From assembly GCF_036541425.1 (NCBI RefSeq), contig NZ_JAZHFT010000001.1, positions 284,258-348,257 on the forward strand: 64,000 nucleotides of DNA. The letters run 5' to 3'. The notes beneath the pieces were generated by a model. The model made no database searches and was not told the DNA's origin. It was given only the letters and a program-made list of their open reading frames with translations. Shown here in pieces: positions 61,140 to 64,000 of this stretch; position 1 is the stretch's first letter; every line of letters begins with the position of its first letter. Both the position numbers and the translations under genes were made by a program. The stretch is from Consotaella aegiceratis. Lineage in GTDB: Bacteria; Pseudomonadota; Alphaproteobacteria; Rhizobiales; Rhizobiaceae.

Positions 61140-61727
61140 TCACTGTCGAGTGGCGGAAAGCCTTTCGATCAGGGGGCGGGTTATGGCGGCGTAGATCGAA
61201 GGATCGCCGTAGGCACGCGCCGACAGCATGGCGCCGTGTACCGTTGCGATGAAGGCCTCCGCCTCGGCCTGCGGGGAGCCGGCGAGGCAGAGCGATCCCT
61301 CCTCTGCGCCGCGCTCCATCAGCGACGTGACCCACGCCGAAAACAGGCGAAAATAGGCCCTGACCTCCACGACGATCTCCGGGGGCAGCGCGGGTATTTC
61401 GCTGGCAAGCAGAGCGCACACGCAGAAGGACCGGGTTCCGTCGGCGATGCAGGCCGCCCAGTATTCGGTATAGGCGCGAAGCTGATCGGCGGGTTCGGGG
61501 TAGTGGCGTCCGAGCTCCGCGGTCGCCAGTTCCGCATTTTCGCGATACCGCGCCACGAGCGTCCGGACCAGATCGACCTTGCTGGGGAAGTGGTGGTGTA
61601 TGCTCGCTTTGCGGATGCCGACCACCTTGGAGATGTCGGCATAGCTGAAACCGTTGTAACCGCCTTCGATGATCAGCGAGCGGGCACAGAGGAGAATGTC
61701 GTCTGAGGTGCTTGTCAGATTGCTCAT
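61140..61727 (-). CDS. TetR-family transcriptional repressor
   Basis: A 195-residue repressor. The N-terminal HTH is at about 20-50 (YADISKVVGIRKASIHHHFP), and the C-terminal ligand-binding domain contains a Cys-rich FCVCALLASEIPALP stretch. ATG 61727 is chosen for the GAGAGG upstream; the frame extends to 61778 without support. A palindrome ending 12 bases before the ATG (61740-61753) suggests auto-repression. Similar sites near two membrane-protein genes outline a small regulon. Confidence 0.9.
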   Translation of the reverse strand: MSNLTSTSDDILLCARSLIIEGGYNGFSYADISKVVGIRKASIHHHFPSKVDLVRTLVARYRENAELATAELGRHYPEPADQLRAYTEYWAACIADGTRSFCVCALLASEIPALPPEIVVEVRAYFRLFSAWVTSLMERGAEEGSLCLAGSPQAEAEAFIATVHGAMLSARAYGDPSIYAAITRPLIERLSATRQ

Positions 61728-61739
61728 GCGCACCTCTCT

Positions 61740-61753
61740 ACCTTCTAGTAGGA
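61740..61753. promoter_or_regulatory. Candidate TetR operator B (autoregulatory)
   Basis: ACCTTCTAGTAGGA is the reverse complement of the core of operator A with one end changed, and lies directly in front of the TetR start, overlapping the expected promoter. Confidence 0.7.
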
Positions 61754-61837
61754 TGACCGTCAAGCTGCAAAAATCCATGCTCCCATTTTGTTTATCGCCT
61801 CGTCGTCACGACCCGGGGCGTCGACCGCCAAGGATCG

Positions 61838-62248
61838 CTAATCGGCGAACAGCGCGATCATTTTGGCCGTGTCGTAATAGCCCCAGATTTCCTTGATGCC
61901 GCCGTCCAGAATATGAAAGACCCAGCAGTAGTCCATGCTGAAATCGGCACCGTTCACGCCAACGCCGCCGCGCGACTGAAAGCGCACACAGGCCATCTCG
62001 CCGTCCACCAGCATGCTGATCGGAGTCAGCTTCGGGCTCTGGGCTATCCGCTCGTGGAGCCTCTCCAGCACCTGCGTGCGATAGATGTCCTTGCCCTCGT
62101 AGCGACCCGAGATGGGGGATTGTCCCATCGCGTTGAAAACCACGTCGTCGCGCAACGTCGCAAGAAAGCCGGATCCCCATCCCTCCCACGCCAGCACGCC
62201 GAAAAGCGTATCGAGAACGGCGCGATTCCGGTCCTCGAGCGCGCTCAT
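61838..62248 (-). CDS. SnoaL/NTF2-like small protein
   Basis: A 136-residue protein of the SnoaL-like NTF2 fold (cone-shaped alpha+beta barrel), with SALEDRNRAVLDTLFG at the start and FSMDYCWVFHILDGGIKEIWGYYDTAKM near the end. Such proteins act as isomerases, dehydratases or ligand-binding proteins, and the pocket residues do not identify a reaction. ATG 62248 overlaps the stop of an upstream SnoaL-like gene, so the two are coupled. Confidence 0.8.
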   Translation of the reverse strand: MSALEDRNRAVLDTLFGVLAWEGWGSGFLATLRDDVVFNAMGQSPISGRYEGKDIYRTQVLERLHERIAQSPKLTPISMLVDGEMACVRFQSRGGVGVNGADFSMDYCWVFHILDGGIKEIWGYYDTAKMIALFAD

Positions 62249-62796
62249 GCTCCGGCTCCGGCTCCGTCCGCCTGTGGTGCGTCGAAATAGACCCCGTCCA
62301 GACCCTTGCGCAGCAGCTCCTGATGCGGATCGGAACCGTCGACGGGCAGCAGCGTACGCTTGGCGATCTGCCAGCGGCCGCCGTGTTTTTCCAACTCCCA
62401 ACGGTTCACCACCGCGCAGTGGATACCCCGTGGTTGGGCAGGTTGCGCGGCGCGCCCTCGTGATCGAGATGGACGATCTGCAGGTACGAAGTCACCACCG
62501 CGTGATCGCCGCGCAGGTCGACGAGCGGAAGCCCCGTAAAATGGGCGAGCCCGCCGCGCCGGGCCGCATCGTGTTCGGGCCGCTGGATGAAGGCGGCGAT
62601 GTCCTCTGCTCCCCGCGCCCCGTCCAGCGTTGGACCGCGATCGAAGACGCCGTCCTCGCGGTAGACCGAACGAGTATAGTCGGCATGTCCCGTGTCCGCG
62701 CTGGGCGGATGCGATGCGATCAATTCGTAGATGGCCAGTTTGTCCTCGATGATCCCCAGCCTGGTGTCGAGATCGGCCGTCGCTTGCGTCGTCATG
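62245..62796 (-). pseudogene. SnoaL/NTF2-like gene interrupted by a frameshift
   Basis: Two adjacent frames together make one NTF2-like protein. From ATG 62796 the frame gives MTTQATADLDTRLGIIEDKL and continues to a NHGV stretch, then stops at 62406. The frame one base over continues with IHCAVVNRWELEKHGGRWQI and ends at 62245. The switch falls at a run of four identical bases (62426-62429): one more G on the coding strand would restore a continuous protein of about 184 residues. It is either a sequencing error in a homopolymer or a real frameshift. GAGG lies before ATG 62796. Both halves are typical of the family, so decay, if real, is recent. Confidence 0.75.
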
Positions 62797-63226
62797 GTTC
62801 GCCTCGGTTTTGTGAACGTGCGCCCCGAAGATGGGCATCGAGCCTCGAATATCAATTAATATGAAGCATTTTGACTCTAAATTTTTACCGTCTCGCTCAC
62901 AGCAGGGCGATCGGCGCGATCGATCGCCAGCGGTCGGTCTGGCACGTTTCCGATTTATCGAAGCGTTCGGCCACCCCGGCGAACTCACCCTTCGTGGGCG
63001 TCGGAAGGCCTGACGCCGGATGGTTTTTGCTGGAGGCACAGGCGGCGGGGCCGGCCGCCCCCCGTCATGGAAGGGGGATCGCGCGGGTTCTGCCGCCGGC
63101 CGTGGAACACGACCCCGCGCGCATATTAATCGAAGCAGGCACCGCCGGCTTGGCTCAAATCACGAAAAATCGCGGCAAACGACGTCGAATTTGCTACATC
63201 TATAGGAGGCGAAGGGGACTTTTGGA
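62797..63226. promoter_or_regulatory. Divergent region, SnoaL pair / XRE-cupin regulator
   Basis: No gene is seen in these 430 bases. An AT-rich island (about 62845-62892) includes ATATCAATTAATAT (62849-62862), an almost perfect 14-base palindrome 53 bases before the SnoaL start, and is a candidate operator or promoter. The rest is GC-rich. CTATAGGAGG at 63199-63208 resembles a ribosome binding site but is too far from ATG 63227 to be decisive; AAGGGG closer to the ATG is more likely. Confidence 0.35.
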
Positions 63227-63799
63227 ATGGATTTCGACGTAGGCGCACGGTTGCGGGACGTTCGTCGCGAGGCAGGACTGTCGCAGCGTGAAGTTGCCAG
63301 GCGCGCAGGCGTACAGCACGGGATGATCTCGATCATCGAGCAGAACAAGAGCAGCCCCTCGGTCTCGACCCTGCGCAAGGTCTTGAGCGGCATCCCGATG
63401 AACCTGGCTCAATTCTTCGAGGCCGATACCGGGGCCTCCGACAAGATCGTGTTTCGCCGATCGGAACTCGTCGAGCTCGCGGGGCGCCTGCCGGCGGAGC
63501 GCCTGGCTCGCGGCCGAATATCGATCCTGCAGGTCGGCGATGCGATGGCGCACAATTTGCAGCTTCTCTACCAGACCTACCAACCCGGCGCCGATACCGG
63601 AGAGGAGATGTTTCAGCACGAGTCCCACGAGGGCGGAATCGTCCTGCGGGGAAAGCTCGAACTGACCGTCGGCGATCAGACAACGGTTCTCGAACCGGGC
63701 GATGCCTATCTCTTCGATAGCCGAACCCCGCATCGCTTTCGCAACGTCGGTGACGAACCGCTGGAGTTCATCGCCGCGGCGAGCCCATCCTTCCTTTGA
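63227..63799 (+). CDS. XRE-family regulator with C-terminal cupin domain
   Basis: A 190-residue regulator with an N-terminal Cro/C1-type HTH (residues about 7-60, LRDVRREAGLSQREVARRAG) and a C-terminal cupin (about 110-185, ESHEGGIVLRGKLELTVGD, then DSRTPHRFRN). The layout is that of PuuR-like regulators, which sense small metabolites, often polyamine or amino-acid derived. Position suggests control of the divergent SnoaL pair, but its target could lie elsewhere. Confidence 0.9.
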   Translation: MDFDVGARLRDVRREAGLSQREVARRAGVQHGMISIIEQNKSSPSVSTLRKVLSGIPMNLAQFFEADTGASDKIVFRRSELVELAGRLPAERLARGRISILQVGDAMAHNLQLLYQTYQPGADTGEEMFQHESHEGGIVLRGKLELTVGDQTTVLEPGDAYLFDSRTPHRFRNVGDEPLEFIAAASPSFL

Positions 63800-63907
63800 G
63801 AGAGAATGCGCTCTGCGTCGCTCCAGCGACGTCCTGCTGACACTCCTCCAAGACGAAAAAACCCCGCCGGAGACAGGCTGTGTGGAAAGCCGGGCAAATC
63901 AGATAGG

Positions 63908-63938
63908 ATGGCCGCCTTGGGAACAGGGCGGCCATTTT
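63908..63938 (+). terminator. Hairpin with T-run (intrinsic terminator or element end structure)
   Basis: ATGGCCGCC and GGCGGCCAT pair over nine bases around an 11-base loop; the stem's final T opens a TTTT run. It could end the XRE-cupin message or lie inside the leader of the following transposase-like gene. The latter would be expected if an insertion sequence begins near 63850. Confidence 0.55.
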
Positions 63939-63939
63939 C

Positions 63940-64000
63940 ATGGGATATATCGTCGGCGAGGATCGGGAGCAGGTATCGCTTCTGCCGTCACGGATCGAAG
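63940..64000 (+). mobile_element. Start of probable IS1182-type transposase, cut by window edge
   Basis: ATG 63940 opens MGYIVGEDREQVSLLPSRIE, which resembles the start of IS1182-family transposases as I remember them. Only 20 codons are in the window. Upstream, CAGGCTGTGTGGAAAG (near 63870-63886) is the sort of sequence found at insertion-sequence ends, but I cannot verify an inverted repeat without the other end. Confidence 0.55.

Noticed and set aside
62406..62445. Programmed -1 frameshift in the SnoaL-like gene
   Set aside because: The site is a plain GGGG run without a typical slippery heptamer or downstream structure; an indel or sequencing error is simpler.
1..64000. tRNA, rRNA and CRISPR arrays
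   Set aside because: Looked for cloverleaf-like and regularly spaced repeat patterns by eye and found none; a covariance-model search was not possible.

Overview
The window is a GC-rich stretch of a draft alphaproteobacterial genome, most likely Hyphomicrobiales (Rhizobiales). The evidence is the codon and base bias, the density of ABC importers, the ATGA-type gene overlaps, and two copies of a dispersed ~105-bp repeat beginning GAGCATGATG, a kind I associate with rhizobial relatives. Genus cannot be set from sequence alone. One 10-N scaffold gap (2071-2080) is present, and the sequence on its right looks like a corrupted second copy of the sequence on its left. I saw no rRNA, tRNA or CRISPR array.

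Left third (1-31369) is a plant cell-wall sugar region. A minus-strand operon carries a CUT1 importer of the oligogalacturonide (Tog) type, a polygalacturonase (GH28) and an unsaturated rhamnogalacturonyl hydrolase (GH105), with an AraC regulator divergent from it. Next, a ROK repressor, a Gfo/Idh/MocA oxidoreductase and an ABC ATPase (minus) face a glycosidase, a sugar-binding protein and two permeases (plus); the ATPase probably serves those permeases. A long minus operon controlled by a LacI protein follows: a family 5 (oligopeptide-type) binding protein, two permeases, two ATPases, an unusual HAD protein, a large uncharacterised alpha/alpha-toroid protein that looks like a polysaccharide lyase or hydrolase, and a second GH105. 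A divergent GH28-like enzyme with an altered active site lies beyond the LacI gene.

Middle (31386-58936) is the most unusual part: a ~27-kb island for a cyclic amide, hydantoin or thiohydantoin-like compound, built from three transcription units. Unit A (minus, 42251-31386) has a LuxR-type regulator with an AroM-like sensor domain, a fused HyuA-HyuB hydantoinase/oxoprolinase, an AroM protein, a polyamine/opine-type ABC importer and an M20 amidohydrolase. Unit B (minus, 47219-42409) has a nitroreductase, a second AroM protein, a DUF917 protein, a short HyuA and a cupin. Unit C (plus, 47675-58936) has a hydantoin-racemase-like protein, a second importer, a short HyuA, two tandem DUF917 proteins and a MalT-like LuxR regulator. 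The plausible logic is import, epimerisation by Cys/Cys racemases, ATP-dependent ring opening, then deacylation to an amino acid. The substrate is unknown.

Right end (59003-64000) holds an organic hydroperoxide resistance protein (Ohr), two small membrane proteins and a TetR repressor tied together by three similar palindromes, a SnoaL-like pair of which one is frameshifted, an XRE-cupin regulator, and the first codons of a probable IS1182-type transposase at the edge.
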